This document shows positions 11,458-26,400 of a DNA stretch of 64,000 nt, piece after piece (within the stretch, counting starts at the first letter, position 1; every line of letters starts with the position of its first letter). The translations under genes and the position numbers were made by a program. Below the pieces are notes generated by a model. It was not told the origin of the DNA and searched no databases. It was given only the letters and a program-made list of their open reading frames with translations. The DNA comes from Micromussa lordhowensis (lineage: Eukaryota > Cnidaria > Anthozoa > Scleractinia > Lobophylliidae). The DNA lies in assembly GCA_964020085.1 (NCBI GenBank), contig OZ026607.1, positions 16,497,122-16,561,121 on the forward strand. The letters are read 5' to 3'.

Positions 11458-14400
11458 ATGGCGGCCTGGCGCGCCTCAGTAACAATGACACGTTTTATCG
11501 TAATTTTTCTACATTTTTACTACGTCCTGGGAATGAAAGTAAGTATCACTGGAAGCAGCCACGTTTGTGTCTCCGGGTCACAAGTTGTCCACGTCAATTT
11601 TGGTGGTAGTCCAATTCAGCAATGTGGACTTCTCAACACCACGCCGCAAGCGCCAAAAGATGAGAGGGGAGCAAAACACCAAGCGAAAGGTTCCCCTTCT
11701 CAAGGTTTGTATCCGTGCGAGAATACATAGCTTACGTGTGCTACGCTTGGATCCGTTTAGTATATAGCATGACAAATTAAAAAGATTTCAACACAGAACT
11801 TTAAGTACAAAAAGCAAAGTGGGAGGAACGGAGCCGCCAGCGTCATGGTAGAATCATGTGAGAATATTTTTACGATCACTTCAGTATCTAAGTGACGGTT
11901 TTCATGCGAACAGCGCTAAGTTCTGGAATATTTTTGTTCATGTGCGCGTGTTTTCTTTATTATTTGTCTTGTGAGTTATGAATGTCTAACTTGGTAATTT
12001 TTCGCGCGTCCGATAATTTTTAACGCTTTAACTTATTACTTATTGTCAACACTATTTTAATACGCGCGGTGGACCAGTACAATAACAATATTATGCAATT
12101 AAATAAACAGTCATAAAATTACCAAGAAACAGTTTTTGAGTGTGAAAAGTCTTTAAGACTTAAAGACTAATAAACAAGCCTTACCGGTAAATTAAGCTCA
12201 CAATTCGATCACGCGAATAACTCATTTCTGATGCATTTGTTTAGCGCTTCGATCGTTCAAAGGACGTTAATGGCCCTCGGGGTCTACCAGATAGAAGCTT
12301 AATTGAATGTCGTGGAGCGATCTAATAATTGAAAATGTTTTGTTAGTAAAGAATCGTGAATTATCACTCTTAGATGTGACGTGTAAACTAAGCAGCAGGG
12401 AAAGCTTCCAGCGCTTGGTGTGTAAGAGTAATCGTCCCCACAAATCTTGCACTACAGCAGAGGTTTCTTGCTAAAAAAAAATCAGAAGTTTACAAAATAT
12501 AGATTGTAGTACACAGTGGCCACATTGCTTTGTTTATGTTTACTCAAAATTAGAAACCTGTACTCTGAAATTTGTCGCTTGATGCTACAAAGTTCAATGA
12601 CTTTGAAAGTACATGTGTTATGAACATCTACGTGTGTGACATAAAGGGACACTTTTAATGATCAGCTTGTTGCTTCTGTTCCTTTGCAGCTGGTTTTTGT
12701 TTACTGACCGTGTATAATTACCATTAAAAATCTATTATAAATAGTTATGAAATTATCATAAATTATTAGTGTCAAGCGAATGAACAGATCACTTGACTGT
12801 GTACATGAAAAAGCTCCTAAACCTAAAAAAACTTATTGTCCAGTGATTTTTAAACACAAGACTTTCAACTAGCATTAACCAGCTCTTTTTTTTGAGCGCA
12901 CAGCATCATTTCCACCAGGATAATAATCAGCGACCGTATTTTATTAATTACTTATTCCACCCTGTTAACTAAATAAAGAAACAAAATATTTTGATGTGTT
13001 CCTGTATCGCTTAGACGAGGTCATAATTTTATCATGGATGGCTGATACTGCTACTTTATATATAGCGATCCTCGTTATTTAAGATTTACCTTTGACTTTA
13101 GGAATTTATTATCTTGGAGCATTAGTGTTCAGAACATGCTTTTTGCTAGAGAACTAAGAAGTCTCGCATAAAAATGAGGCTTAAGTACGGTTATCTATCT
13201 GTCTGTCTGTCTATTGTGTAAAATTGAGTCAATCAAACCTTTTAAATTCATCATAAATTGTTTACTCCATTGTTCTTTTTTTGGTTTATTATCATCTTTC
13301 TCTGGTGTTTTTTTTCTTCCTAGCATGCTATCTACTTGCCTGCTAGCACAGACAGATTTCCGGCTTTTGTTTGAATTCATGCCACTGAAATCAGTCTGTG
13401 TTTGCAGGCTACCTGTAAGTATCTTTTGCTAAGAAATTATTTCAAAGTTTGGCACTGTGATCAGTTCAAGATATGATGAAATAACCATTAAGATTCTTTT
13501 GCGTTGTCCCTTCATAGACTGTGGATACAGGCAGGTATCTGATCCTGTAGATACCAAACTGAGGCTACAAAAGTGTAACGATGATGGAATGAACCCTGCT
13601 GGTCCTTGTTTAAAACAACTTAATAATAAAAAGCATTTTATTATTCATACCCCAGAGCACGACAAGGTAATCCTGATCTTTATCAGTTGTCAACTGAATT
13701 ATTCTAACTTGCTTTGAATTTAGGGATTAAAATGTTAATAAGTCAAGGGGCTGGAAGTGTATATTCAGAAATGTTTTGAAGTTTTTCATATGACCCTTGA
13801 CAAACAGCACTTAATATATTTCAAAATTCACGGTAGAGTTGTTTTCATGGTTCGTACACATGGCATGAAAAAATGACGCTGCTACTGCTAATAAGTATCA
13901 TGTGGTGTGGTATGATAACACTTATTAGATAACTGAAATTAAATTCACAGCTCACCTTGGCGTCTGTCTACATGTACATGTTTCATGTGATTGCTCACAT
14001 TCAATCATGGTCAATGGCTGTTTCTCCCTGCTGGACACATTAATCATGTTTAGTTCTCCCTGGCCGCATGCTATGGCCATTGTCTCTGCTTCCTTTCAAA
14101 CTTGCATGTATATCTACAATACAGCAAAAATTGTTTCTTTGCTGTAGACTGTTGTTGGTCATAGACAAAAGGAAGGGTGTTCCTAATTATTATTCTGTTT
14201 TGTTCTCTACCTTTGATCTTAATACATCTGAGTGATTTGGGAAGCGCTCACCTGGAACTGACAGTCTAATAAAAAGAGCGGTAGCTCTGTTGAGCGATGC
14301 TTATTTCAAAGAGAGCCTTTAAACCAATACCAGTTGTATTTTCATGACAAGTTTTCAATAGTTCATGCTAATTAACCAAATTTTGGTTAATCTGGATAAT

Positions 14401-17400
14401 TTTCTTTCTCTTGAGACCCTCAACTTTCCCTGAGGCAAATCCAAGGTGAACATAATTTACATTTTTTTCTATTCACAATGTTAGTGTCGCGGTCACGTGA
14501 TTGAGCCCTACAGTTTCGGTTGTGTTCCGGTTGCATTCCGGTTGTGTTCCGGTTGTGTTCCGGTTGTGTTCCGGTTGTGAAACATGTTTTGTTATTCAAC
14601 CAAAGATATGAACTTTTAATACATTGTGTGGTTTGTGAAAGCATTAATTACCATACATGTACCTTGTACTGCTAACAAGCATTCATAAATTAACAGTGAT
14701 AAATTAACAAGCATATGTTATCAACAAAATGTAGTCACTTTGAGTTGAACCATACTATTTTCTAAGTAAGTTCGACTCTTCATGCAATTCAGTCTGATGA
14801 TGCTTTGATCAAGTGCTGCCAGCATTGTTGTGAATGAATGTGGTGATTATTGATGCCAGGGGCTCATATCCAGTGCTTAAGGCAGCTCAAAACAGTTTCC
14901 AGCACTTTCCAAGACTTAGAATTTGATAGGCCACCCTTTATCTGTTGATGAGCTACAATCACAATATCAAAGAACACCCAATATTATTGATAGAAACATT
15001 ACCATGGCAACAGTATTACCTGGTAAAAACCACCCTTAATTTTAGCTTTAAGTGCTTACAATTCAAAAATGGCATGGGGAAACCCATTTTGTATTTATTG
15101 AATTTTGATTAGCAGGATAAGATGCAACTTTGGGCAAAGTTTGAAATACTCTGTACAATTTGGGTTCAGAGCCACCTTATTTTTTTTCAGAGTCTCCATC
15201 TTGTCATAGCGCATGATGTAAAACAGGAAGTTGTTTTAACTGGAAATAATGAAATTGATAAACAAGTTGGTAAGAAAGAACTGCACCACTCTTGTTTGAT
15301 ATTACAATTCAGTATCTAATGGTTATGTGGTAATAATTTAATAATTTACATCAACCCACCCCTCCCCTCCTCTGTAACTCCACACACATCCCTTGTGGTA
15401 TCACTGAGTTGCTGAATAAATTGAGTAACATTTTATGTGCGCCCAATCCCAGATTGAAGTAATTGATCCTCTCTCTGATTGGATTTGGAAATCATCTTAT
15501 TGAAGTTTGATGTACATGTAACATGGACGCTCTGAGTAGGTCGTAAACAGACCGAAATGCTGACAAATGTGAATAAGCCATTAATTTCCGAGTTGCTCTA
15601 CCTCATTGCAAATCAAGGTTGTGCACCAGGACTCATTTTGAAACAGAGTTTAAAAGCAATTCGGAAATGGTTTATTGTGTTGTTCCAGATAATATTCACA
15701 CAACTTCAATCATGTTTTATTTTGTTTTATACCTTCCTTTTAATACATGTTATAAACCTTTAAATTTTTAAATGACCTTTCTTGAACTGGGTGTAATGGT
15801 TTCTGGTACCACAGTTCTACTCTATAATTTCTTGAAAAGGGAAGCATTTGATACAATATCATGTACTCAACTTTCAGGTTATGCTATGCTCCTCATGAAC
15901 ACTGGAAAATTGGATCAAGCAATTGAGCAATTTACTGACATCATCAAAGTAAACCATATGCCATTATTGTATATTTTATTCAATGCTATTCAATGTTTCA
16001 TACATGTATAAAGAAATTCTTGCAGTTAGTCTGGGGTCTAGAGGATTTTGCATTCGGGCTAGCAGATTCTGACCTTTGCTTGAGTGATAAGCAAGTGGCA
16101 TTTCTTGAGAAAGTGTTTTTGAACATTCAAATGACAGAAGTACTGTTAGTAAGAGCTGAAATTTTTTAGGCTTTTGGGAAATTGCTCTCGGGCCTACACA
16201 TCATAGTGACAGCTTGTAGGCAAAAGGCGATGCAAAAATTGATTTTGTTTGCACCCTGCTCTTAATTTCCTGGCATCTAAACGTATTGTCCTGCTTATCA
16301 AGTAATAATAATGAAATAATTTTAAATGATGGTGTTTGTTTCTGATTACATGTACTTTAAATGTGATGTGTTGTAGGAACACCCTTGGGTGACTGCGGCT
16401 TTCTTTGGTCGTGGGACAGCTTATGTTCAAAAAGGCTTACAGGTATTTGAATAATAATAAATATACATGAACAAAACATTTTTACACAGAAGTTTCCAAA
16501 TGCAATATTATGGCTAAATGACAGAATGAGGAGAGTAGTACCAAGCTAAAACTTTCACATTTGTTTTCTGTTGGTACATTTTTTCCCTTGTGATCAAAAA
16601 AGTGTCAGTAAGGATTTTATTTGATCCTATACATGTATGCCTGGAAGTTCTTGCATGCTCTTATGGACTCTTTCCAATTCTCAGCTATTATCATCAAATT
16701 TTGAAAGACCATGTTTGACCACATTTCCAAACACTAAGAAAAGAGTTAAAATGAAATGTGCATTGGAGTATTTTTGACAAACTTTGAGGAGTTTAGAAAT
16801 GTGGTCAAACACTGTCGTAAGTTTTTGATATTATCTTCTCTATCGAACTAAAAAACTAAGCGGAAAATTGGGAAATAAAATCATACAAATCTATGCTAAT
16901 TAAGATCAAATGTCCAAACTCCATCAAAGTCACGGTATCCTTTGGTTCAAGTATCATTACTGAAGTTGAGAAATTCTTGTAACAGTTGGCGACAGTTTAT
17001 TTATAACGTGTGCGTTTTGTCACCTCTTGTATACTGTCATCCTAAATCAGCTTTGGTTGAATTTCAGTACTGTGGGGATGGGGGTGGAGTAGAGCTCAAT
17101 GTCCCAGTCATTTCATGCATGCACCGGGAGGGGTGGGTTGCCACTTGATGGTTGACCTTTCAGATGACATTTGCCATCCCGCAAATAATTTTAATAATAG
17201 TAATTTACTATTTTCATGCCAGCTCAAGGACAATGCTGAGGCAGCAATACAAGATTTCTCATCAATTATCAGACTTAGCCCTGATAAACCTGATGGATGG
17301 ATCAAGCGAGCAGAGGTATTAAGTACATATCTTTCAAAGCAGTTTATTGCTTTATCAAAGCATGTGTTTCCATTTACTTTTGCGGCTAGGCAAGGTTTTT

Positions 17401-20400
17401 AACAGATGTGACAGAGTATTGACATGCATGGTCACAGATTTCTGACATTTGAGAAGATGACGTCAGACCTGCAAACTCTGACTCAATCTGACAGTTCTGC
17501 CGTGAGTCTCACAACTTTTTATCTTTTCTCACGACCTCACAACAAGACTCACAATCTCACGGCTTTTTGGGGAAAATTCTGGAATGAAAATTAATGTTAC
17601 CTTTTTTAAAATGGTTGAATGGATATAGAAAATTAATGGAGGATGCTGGAGCCATGAAGTGATATACTAATACAGAACACTGTACTTTTCCACGATTACA
17701 CTGTACATTCAAAGACTTACACAAAATTATCAATATTGTGTGATTTGTGCTTGAAATGTGTTTGCCATTTTTTGAAAACAGAAGTTAACCATTAACTAGT
17801 CAAGACCTCTATTTTATGCTGAGTTTCCCTGTCCTTTGTGTGTTTTAGGAAAGCATTTGCAATTGGATCCAAATGGCCAAAAGAAGGGTTTGTTAGGTCT
17901 TTATCAGAAAGAAAAAATTCCTTATTTTTTGTAGAATCTCCCAATTTTCATGGATTTTCATGATTTTCATGGGTCTCCAGATTTCTCTTTATCAGGGTTT
18001 GACAAGTCTGCACCTTCCTATGAAGTGTCTTCAGTGCAGTCCTTTTCTTGGTGTCTAGAATTTTGCAAGTAACAGTTCCAGTCCATCAAGATCTGACTTT
18101 TATTTCTTCTCACCCTTTTATAGGTGTTTTCACCTCTAGGGAAGATCAAGGAGGCCTTGGCAGACATAAAAGTTGCACTGGACTTGAGACCAAGTGCTCA
18201 GTTGTTTGTTATGAGTGGGACACTGCTGTTCATGCAAGAGGTACACGTAGAAAAACATTAATGATACTTGTCTGAACTATTTTAGAAGTTTCCAGGACAA
18301 AATGAACTTTGGTTTATGAGTTGTCTGCATCGGACAATAAATATTAGACTACTAGCCTGAATTTCCTATTAGTGAATGATCAACAAGTCACAGCCGAGTT
18401 GACTACATAGAAAGCTAGCTTAAAAGTAAGTAAAACTTGCAAGTTTGTGCATTTTTGAACCAGAAATCAGTGGTAATTTTCTTTTTTTAAGCGTAGTGCA
18501 TGCACAGACCATCTTGTATCAGGGAGTTACGGCAGCAATGGGAGAACCAGTCAGTTATGTGGATTTCCAATACAACACGTCTGAGTGTCTATTAAATATC
18601 AGAGCTGGTTGTCGGACAAGCAGTTTTAAAGCCTTCATTAACGTGTTTTTCAAGTTGACATAGATCTTATAAACAGTAAATAAACTGGGATCATGTTTAC
18701 TAAAGGCATCTGCAGTCAAGTGTCAATTGGTGCCCTCAATCAATCAATACCCTTGAGCGATCAACACTCCAAGACACCTTGGTTGACACTGGATCAACAC
18801 TCGATTGACATCTTGTTCAACAGTCAGTCAAGAGTTGACTAATTTTTGTTCAAAGCATATTATGCCATATGACTATCCAGCCAACTTTTGAGTGAGTGTT
18901 GATGGAGTGACAATCGGAATGTTGATTGAGTGTCAACCAAGTATCAATCGGGATGTCGGTTTAGTGTCAGTCAAGATGTGGAAATGTTGACCGTGGGTCG
19001 ATTGACGGTATCAATGGACACTCGACAGCAGATGCCTTTAGTGCACATGATCCTTGAATTGTACCTTCAATGTAAAGTTCTGCACATTTTCACCAGGGGA
19101 TCTTGTATAAAAGTCAGTCCATGCCAAAACCTATGTGTTCAAAAGTGGTCATACTATGTTTTCTATTCAGGACTATGAGGCAGCTTCTGAAAGCTTTCTG
19201 AAATGTCTGGCAATAGACAAGACTCAGCCGACAGCCATGCTGTATCATGGATTATCACTTTACCATAGGGGGAAGGTGAAGGTAAATAAATGATGTATTC
19301 CTTTCCTCCACACAAGGGTTGACAAGAGACTAGTCTGTTTTCTTTATGTTGTGGTTCAATTTAACCCTTGATACAATGTCTTATTTCCTTTGTTCTGGAG
19401 CATGGTTATGCATCTCATCCAGGGGGGAGTAGACATACTCCCAGTTGCTTCATGCTGCCGAAATTGGGATAGGCCCCAGCCACATGAGCCACCTGGCTTG
19501 TATACAGACTTTACTTGCGTACCTTGTGACTCTTGAGAATTAAGTAGAATGTAGTAATTGGTTCAATCTGTGTCTTTTCTTGCTAAGGAGTCCATAGAAA
19601 TCTTTAAACAAGTTCTGCAAACAAATACAAACCAGGCAGAGTGTCACCGCAGCTTGGGTCATGCATATAGGTATGTCGCATGATGGATTAGACAGACAGA
19701 CAATCAGACAGAGAGACAGAGAGACAGAGAGACAGACAGACAGACAGAGAGACAGACAGACAGAAAGACAGACAATCGTTTATCAGGGAGAAACAGGTTG
19801 AGGAAAAAAAACATGTAATTTACTCTGTTTGAAGAATTCAAAAGAAATGCATTCCATTCGAATAAAGTAATTTTATTTCATATTTTGATTTGGGGATTTA
19901 AAGGTTTAATATCTGCATAGTTACAGTGATGCTTGTAGATATTACATTGATTTGAAACACAGATAATTGTTGTTGTTTTTTTTCAGAGAGTTAGGAAGTC
20001 CAGAACTTGCCCATGGACATTTCACAGCAGCCATAATGATGGAGCCAACAGTTGCTCAGGTTTGTAAATACATGTTGTTTTGAAATTAGTGAGACCTTAT
20101 GTCGGACACTTTAAGGTCTAGCCAGACGCTTCCGGCTTAAAGGAGCTGTGTCACGGTTTGCGCATTGTGAAAAGTTAAGCCTAAATTTTCAAGATCGTTG
20201 TTTGTAATCCGTGTTAATCTTCTCCATCCTTAAACCATACTTGCTGTTTTTTGGTTTATTTTAACTTCTTTGGTGTTTCTTTTTTTTTGAGGTTTCTAAC
20301 ATTGTTAATAGGTAATTCAGTACTTCGCAAAACATGTCTCAGAAAATCGTGACGTAGCTACAAGTCGACCTTGTATACAGACTTGCTTTGGGTAGTCAAA

Positions 20401-23400
20401 CGACTCACATGAAATGCGATCGGGAAATAACAGCTGCTCCGGTTTGCACGGAAATTTGACCATATTTAAAGTAATTGCAAGTCAACACGAATACACACAA
20501 GTCCTGGTCAAATGGGGTCGCAAGTAGATGCAAGTTGGCCTTTACTCTTGTGGGCCTAAATAGTCTCGTAGTTCCATGCTCACCTAGTTTACTTATTGAT
20601 GGAACAAAATTATTTTTTCTCACTGTTTTCACCCTGTGTTCAAACCTATCCTCTGTAAATGAATGCGTTTTTTTTACAATCATCGTTTTTTTAACGGTAC
20701 ATTTATTAACATAACTGCAATCCAATACATTGCTACTAGAATCATCTTGATGGAAATGAATTTCTTTGGTAGAACTATCATTCAAGAGGGATCCTTAATT
20801 ACATGCGTGGGAGGCCTGAGGAAGCAATCAGTGATTTGAAGGTATGTGTTTTACCCGCTTGTTCCCAAATAGCCTGGGAACAGGCTCTCGTGATAGGCCA
20901 GGAGCGAGCAGCGAAGCCGCCGCACAGGACCCCCCTACCTACGTCGTTTGCTAACTCGCTCGCGCGCCAAATCGAAAAGCCACAAAGCAGCACTTGAGTG
21001 CTAGTTTCCAAAGAAAGTCTACGTCCCACTTTCATAAACATGAACAAGGAACTGTCTTTATTTTGCTAACGTGAAAGGATTTTTCCACCAGACTTGTACA
21101 TGTGTTTCATTGTCGTAATCAATTAAATGTATGTGTATCGTTTTTGCTTTGACTTGTTTACATGGACCTCTTCTTTCCAGGCATGCCTGAAATACAACCC
21201 TAAAAGCATTTCGTGCAAGTATTGGAAAGGAGTTAGTTATGCTGCCATTGGGAACTTTTACGAGGCTGTTAAATCGAGCGCCAAGGTTAGTGCAAACGAC
21301 AATCACATCGTTGCTTTGTAATCTCAAAATTATGTGTAAGTTTTGTAGACGAAAAACAGACGTAATAACTGAAAATGAACGACAACTGAAAAAAACTGAG
21401 GCTAAATCTTTATGAGGACCAACCGTGACGAACATGGCCGAAAACTAAATTCTCCCAGAGAGGATCGGGGAAAATTTGTGAGAATTGTAAGGGGGATTTT
21501 GATTTGGAGCCAGACGAGACAACACAAGATGGTGGTGCTTTGCTTAGAAGTAATGTGGGTTCTTTTTTGGCCTACAGATTCTCTTGGCGAGTTCTTCTCC
21601 AATGCAAAACGTAGATGTTATTAAAAGTCATTACCTCAAAGGTAAGCAGCTTTTTTACTGTCTCTGTGAAAGTAATATTGATAGCGCACAGGAAATATAT
21701 CCTTCATTTCCTACATCGGAAGCAAAACAAGAGGAAAGAATTTCTGCAGTTATTGAGCAACAGAATGCAAACGTCTTATTTAACAAGTACGGAAAATATT
21801 GCCCTAGAACACTTGAGGACTCTGTAGTCTTTGTAATTGTAATAAAATACTGACAGAGAATTTATACGTGATGGCTTGCCACCTTTGGAGCTCTTTTAAT
21901 TGGCCACACTCTAACCAATCACAGTAAAATGTTTTTTTAACCAATCAAAAGTGACACAGAAACCTTGACTTGACTTACGCGTGATGTTTTCCCGCGCCTG
22001 GTGCTGGTAACATTTTTTCCCCGCGCTTGTTGCCGGTTACTCGTTTTCCCGCGGTAAAGGCGCTGCTTTTTTCCCGCGCTTGACACGGGTTACATGTTTG
22101 AGGGATCGATCTGACTATTTCTCTTTAATCAGAATATTCACGGTATCTTCACTCGCATCTGGACACGCCCTTGTCAGAATACTCGCCGGACACAGACCTT
22201 GATGGGCGACTGAAGGACTTATGGGTCAAGGGCTTGCCTTTTAATGCTAAAGTAAGTAGCATTGTGACTATCTTATGCACCGTAAAGAGACTTCTGTTGA
22301 TGTTTTAACCAGACGTAAAAAAAGTTGGCTAATTAAATTTGTGTGAATGAAGAACTTTTACTATCGAATTTCCATGTGAGCTTATACTGTATTTTACATT
22401 TGTATTGAACCATTGTTAATTCTGTTCTGTTGTAGAATTACAGTGAGCAACCAGGAATACAGCCTCATATACGGTTAGTAAATATGCTTGATTTTATTTA
22501 ATGTGTGGTAATAAAATATAGGTTATTGACCAAGGCATGAGGTCAAGATGGCAGGATAGTGGCCAAGTTCTTTTTGGATCGAGACAGAGTCGAGGTCCAT
22601 GAAGTCGCAAAAAAGAACAAGGACAACATCCAGCCTTCTTGACCGAGCAAGCTTGGTCAATAAAGGATTTATAATATGGCTTTCAGCAAAATGTTTCTTG
22701 CGAGACACAGCGGGTAGACCCAAGCGGGCAAGATAGCACCATCTTGTCAGCTCGGGTAGCCAATCACAGCGCAAGACGCGGTTCATCTTGCTCGCTTGCA
22801 GAGCTAGCCATAAAATAAGTGGTATTCTTTCTATTTTTTTGGAAGTGTGCATTGAATAAAGTATTAACTTAGCTCTTCTACCAACAGAGAAGTTGAGGAA
22901 GTTTCCTTCGATAATTTGAGCCCTGATGGACAGGTAAATTCTACCTTAAAAGGATGAAGACTAAGACACTGAATTATCCAATAGCATGAAAAATTCAGAG
23001 AGCAAGTTTTGTGTAAGACTTTGGAGATCAAGGTCCTGTTTATGTTCACAAAATAAGTCCAAACTAAACAAATGTTATTTTTGTATAAAGCGGTCTGTTA
23101 ATTAATGTAATGTTTACCTTTCCGTTGAAAATATATCATAGAATTCCTGATCGCAATACTTCTCAGTGGGTTCCAATACAAGAGCTGTTATTGCCGACTA
23201 CGAGTCGTGCCTCTTTTTCTTAGACGGTCGAGCGTGACTGATAGAAAAGCACAAGCCGAACAAAATGGAGACTTGTTCGCGCAAGATCTGGGCCCTAGAC
23301 ACCTGTCTCAACCCCCAGTTCCCGCTTGAGGGGGCGGGAGGTACAGACATATATAAGCTATATTGGTACGTGCCGCGGGATAGGGTTGGGTTTTTGAGGT

Positions 23401-26400
23401 TCTTGGTCCTTAAATAGAGCATCATTTTTGCCCCTTCTGGCATTGTGCTCCCGGTGTGATTCTTAGACTACCTAAATTGTATCAACTAAAGTTCCAGTGC
23501 ATAAATGCTCAACTATAAACAAAAAAATTCTATACGTGATGCTAAAAACATCCAATGTTACGAAAGCAAAATAAAGCTGACCCGTTTGCGCCATTCCTAG
23601 TTTTGTTTTTCCTTTGAACAGTGTGTCATTTTTCAGGTTTGTGTCTTAAATAGGGTATCAATTTACATCTGCTTCAATCTTAAATAGGGTCGGGGTTAAG
23701 ACCCTTCGCGGCACACACCTATCCAAATTTTACGGAAGTACTCCTCGGTTCTCAGCCTTACTCCATCACAGTGTATTCACTCGTGTTATCAATTCTCGAT
23801 GGTTTTTCCGTAGTTCTTGTTGTGTAAATCCTCCACACTGGGTGCCCTGGTTCAGTACCACGCGGACGGGTTCTTGCCCAGCATCCGCCATCATCGTGCT
23901 ATGGGTCTGGCAATCCTTGACGTGGCTCAGGTCGCGCATAAGAACTGGAAAGCGGGCAGGTCATCGAAAACGAACCCCAAGAAAGTCGCTACCTGGAGAG
24001 ACATGTTTGATGTGGCTGTCAAATGGAGAAGGTAGGCAAAACACAGAAGTCAGCTAAGCTGTGTAGTAAATTTCCAATTGTGCAATGCCAATTTTCAGTT
24101 TCTCACATGGATGCAGCACGAGTGAAGTTCGCTGTGTCTCTTTGGCTGGGGACGAGGTCCGCGAGAGAGACACGCGAGGCGAGCTGGCGCGCAAAAGACC
24201 TTTGCGCAAATTTCTCCGATAAAAAGAAGATCTCGTTGTAAGGAACTTCTCAAGAAAACGAGTTAAGGGCCAGCAAAGAAATTAAAACACTGTCCAGTTT
24301 GGAAAAACATATTTAAAAAGGTAGAAGAGATAAGAGAGAGAAGAGTGTCGTGTTGGGTCTAATGTTCAAATATTGATCCCGTTTCGTTCCCAGCTTCGAT
24401 GGCTCCCTGACTTAACTGTTTGTTTTGTTTTGTTTTCTTTCTTTCTTTTTTTTACCATTTAGAAATACATTTACAAAACATCAATGTATAAGGGAAGGAG
24501 CCCAAGGCAGCCAATTGGCTTATGTAAAGGACTGCAAAGATACCTAATAACAATGCTATCATCGGCACACGAAATGATCATAATTTAGGATAAAATGTAG
24601 TTAAGCAAAGCTAAATGCGCAAATGCGCAACAGTAAAGAAAGGCAGAAAAAAGGGAAAAAAGCATACACAAGCACACTAAGAGATATACCAAGAAGATGA
24701 CTCAACTTTAGCGGTGAACACAGCAACACTAGAAGCATTTTGAATTTCAGTGCTGAGAGAATCAATTAATTTGGGACCTTGTTAACGGCGGGAGATTTCC
24801 TTACTTTCGTCGTATTGTAGGGAAAGCGGAGGAATTCTTAGTTCTAGTATTGTATTTATGTACGTCACAGTTAAGTAAAAACAATGTTTTGTATTTTGCT
24901 TCCGGGTAGAATTTCTGATCCCGAGCAGCCCGTGTTTTGGTTGGACATGATGCCAGAGAAAAGTGTTAAAACAGGATTTAATTTCAGGATGAACTTGTTA
25001 AGGTTTGTGGGAAGTCTTTGATTTTCTTCTTTATGCCAATATGCACTGGTATTTTGGCCTTGGTTTGTCTGCCGATTTTTCTCTTATTATTTTACTTCCG
25101 GGTTTTTTGGTAGTTGTAACAATGAGAAAAGCTTTTTTTAAGGTCATTGTACGACTGGGCCCAGTTGTTCGAAGGCTGGATAACGCTATCCACCGAATAA
25201 ATTGCTATCCAGTGGATGAGTGTTAACAAAACAAACTGCGCTATCGGCTGGATAGCGATTTATCCGGTGGATAGCGTTATCCACCTTTTGAACTACCGGT
25301 GGCGTAGAACTTACGCTATCGAATATCACATTTCACACCAATCTCGAAGTGACAGTCTCCCATTCAACTGCAACCTCGTTCCCAGGATCTCTCTTCCCGC
25401 CCTACCCGGAGCGAGAGGAGAGAGATCTTGATTGGGTCTCTCCTCTCTCGCTCTGGTCAACGTGATTATCATATTATTATTATGATTATCATAAATTCTT
25501 GTTTCACGTTGAATTTACGATTATCGTAAATTTAGAACACTCAAAGTTTGATAGGAATTCTGGGAAATGAACATATCTTGTTTAAAAGGAAACCCAAGTG
25601 TCTGGACGCGGGACTCGAACCTGGGATTGTTCGCTTTGTAATCCTGTCTTCTAACCATTAGACCACCACGTCGCTAGCTGAACAAATCTCAATTTTTAAA
25701 CAGTATAATTCATGCGCTTATTCTACATCCTGCGGTAAGCATATATCATTACTCGCTAAAAAATAATTTTAGAAAGTGAATGGAAAGGTCGATCACCAAA
25801 CCTTAACAAAAAGCTAACCATTTGAAATCTGCGCTTAGGCCTAATCAGTGATATTCTATGCAAGATTCTATTAAATATTTAGTTAAATACCGTTACCGTC
25901 GTCTTGTGCTTCAGTGGTCTAGTGGTAAGTAGTCGTTCCTAGCGCCGGGTAGTTCCGGGTTCAAATCCGGTCCAAATAATATGATTTTTTTTTCTTTTCT
26001 GAAATGTCCTGGGAAACAGTGTTCCTTTTCTGAAATGTCCTGGGAAACAGTGTTCTAAATTTACGATAATCGTAAATTCAACGTGAAACAAGAATTTATG
26101 ATAATCATAATTTCGGTGTCGAGGTCATGTTGCTCTGGTAAGGCGGGAAGTCGAGAGACCCTGGAAACAAGATTGATTCAACTGATCAACAACAAACAGG
26201 TGTGAGGCAGACATTCTCTTTCCCAGGACCCTCTCCTTCCAGAGCAACGAGGTTGGATTGAAGGCTCTGGGAACGAGACTGGAAAGAGTATTTGGAAGTA
26301 GCAATCTCACTCTCACTGCTATCTAAAAGTCCTTATCTTGCCACTGTTTCAGGGGACAGTTAAAAAGTGTGAGATACTCTGACTACTTCGAGAAGATTTT

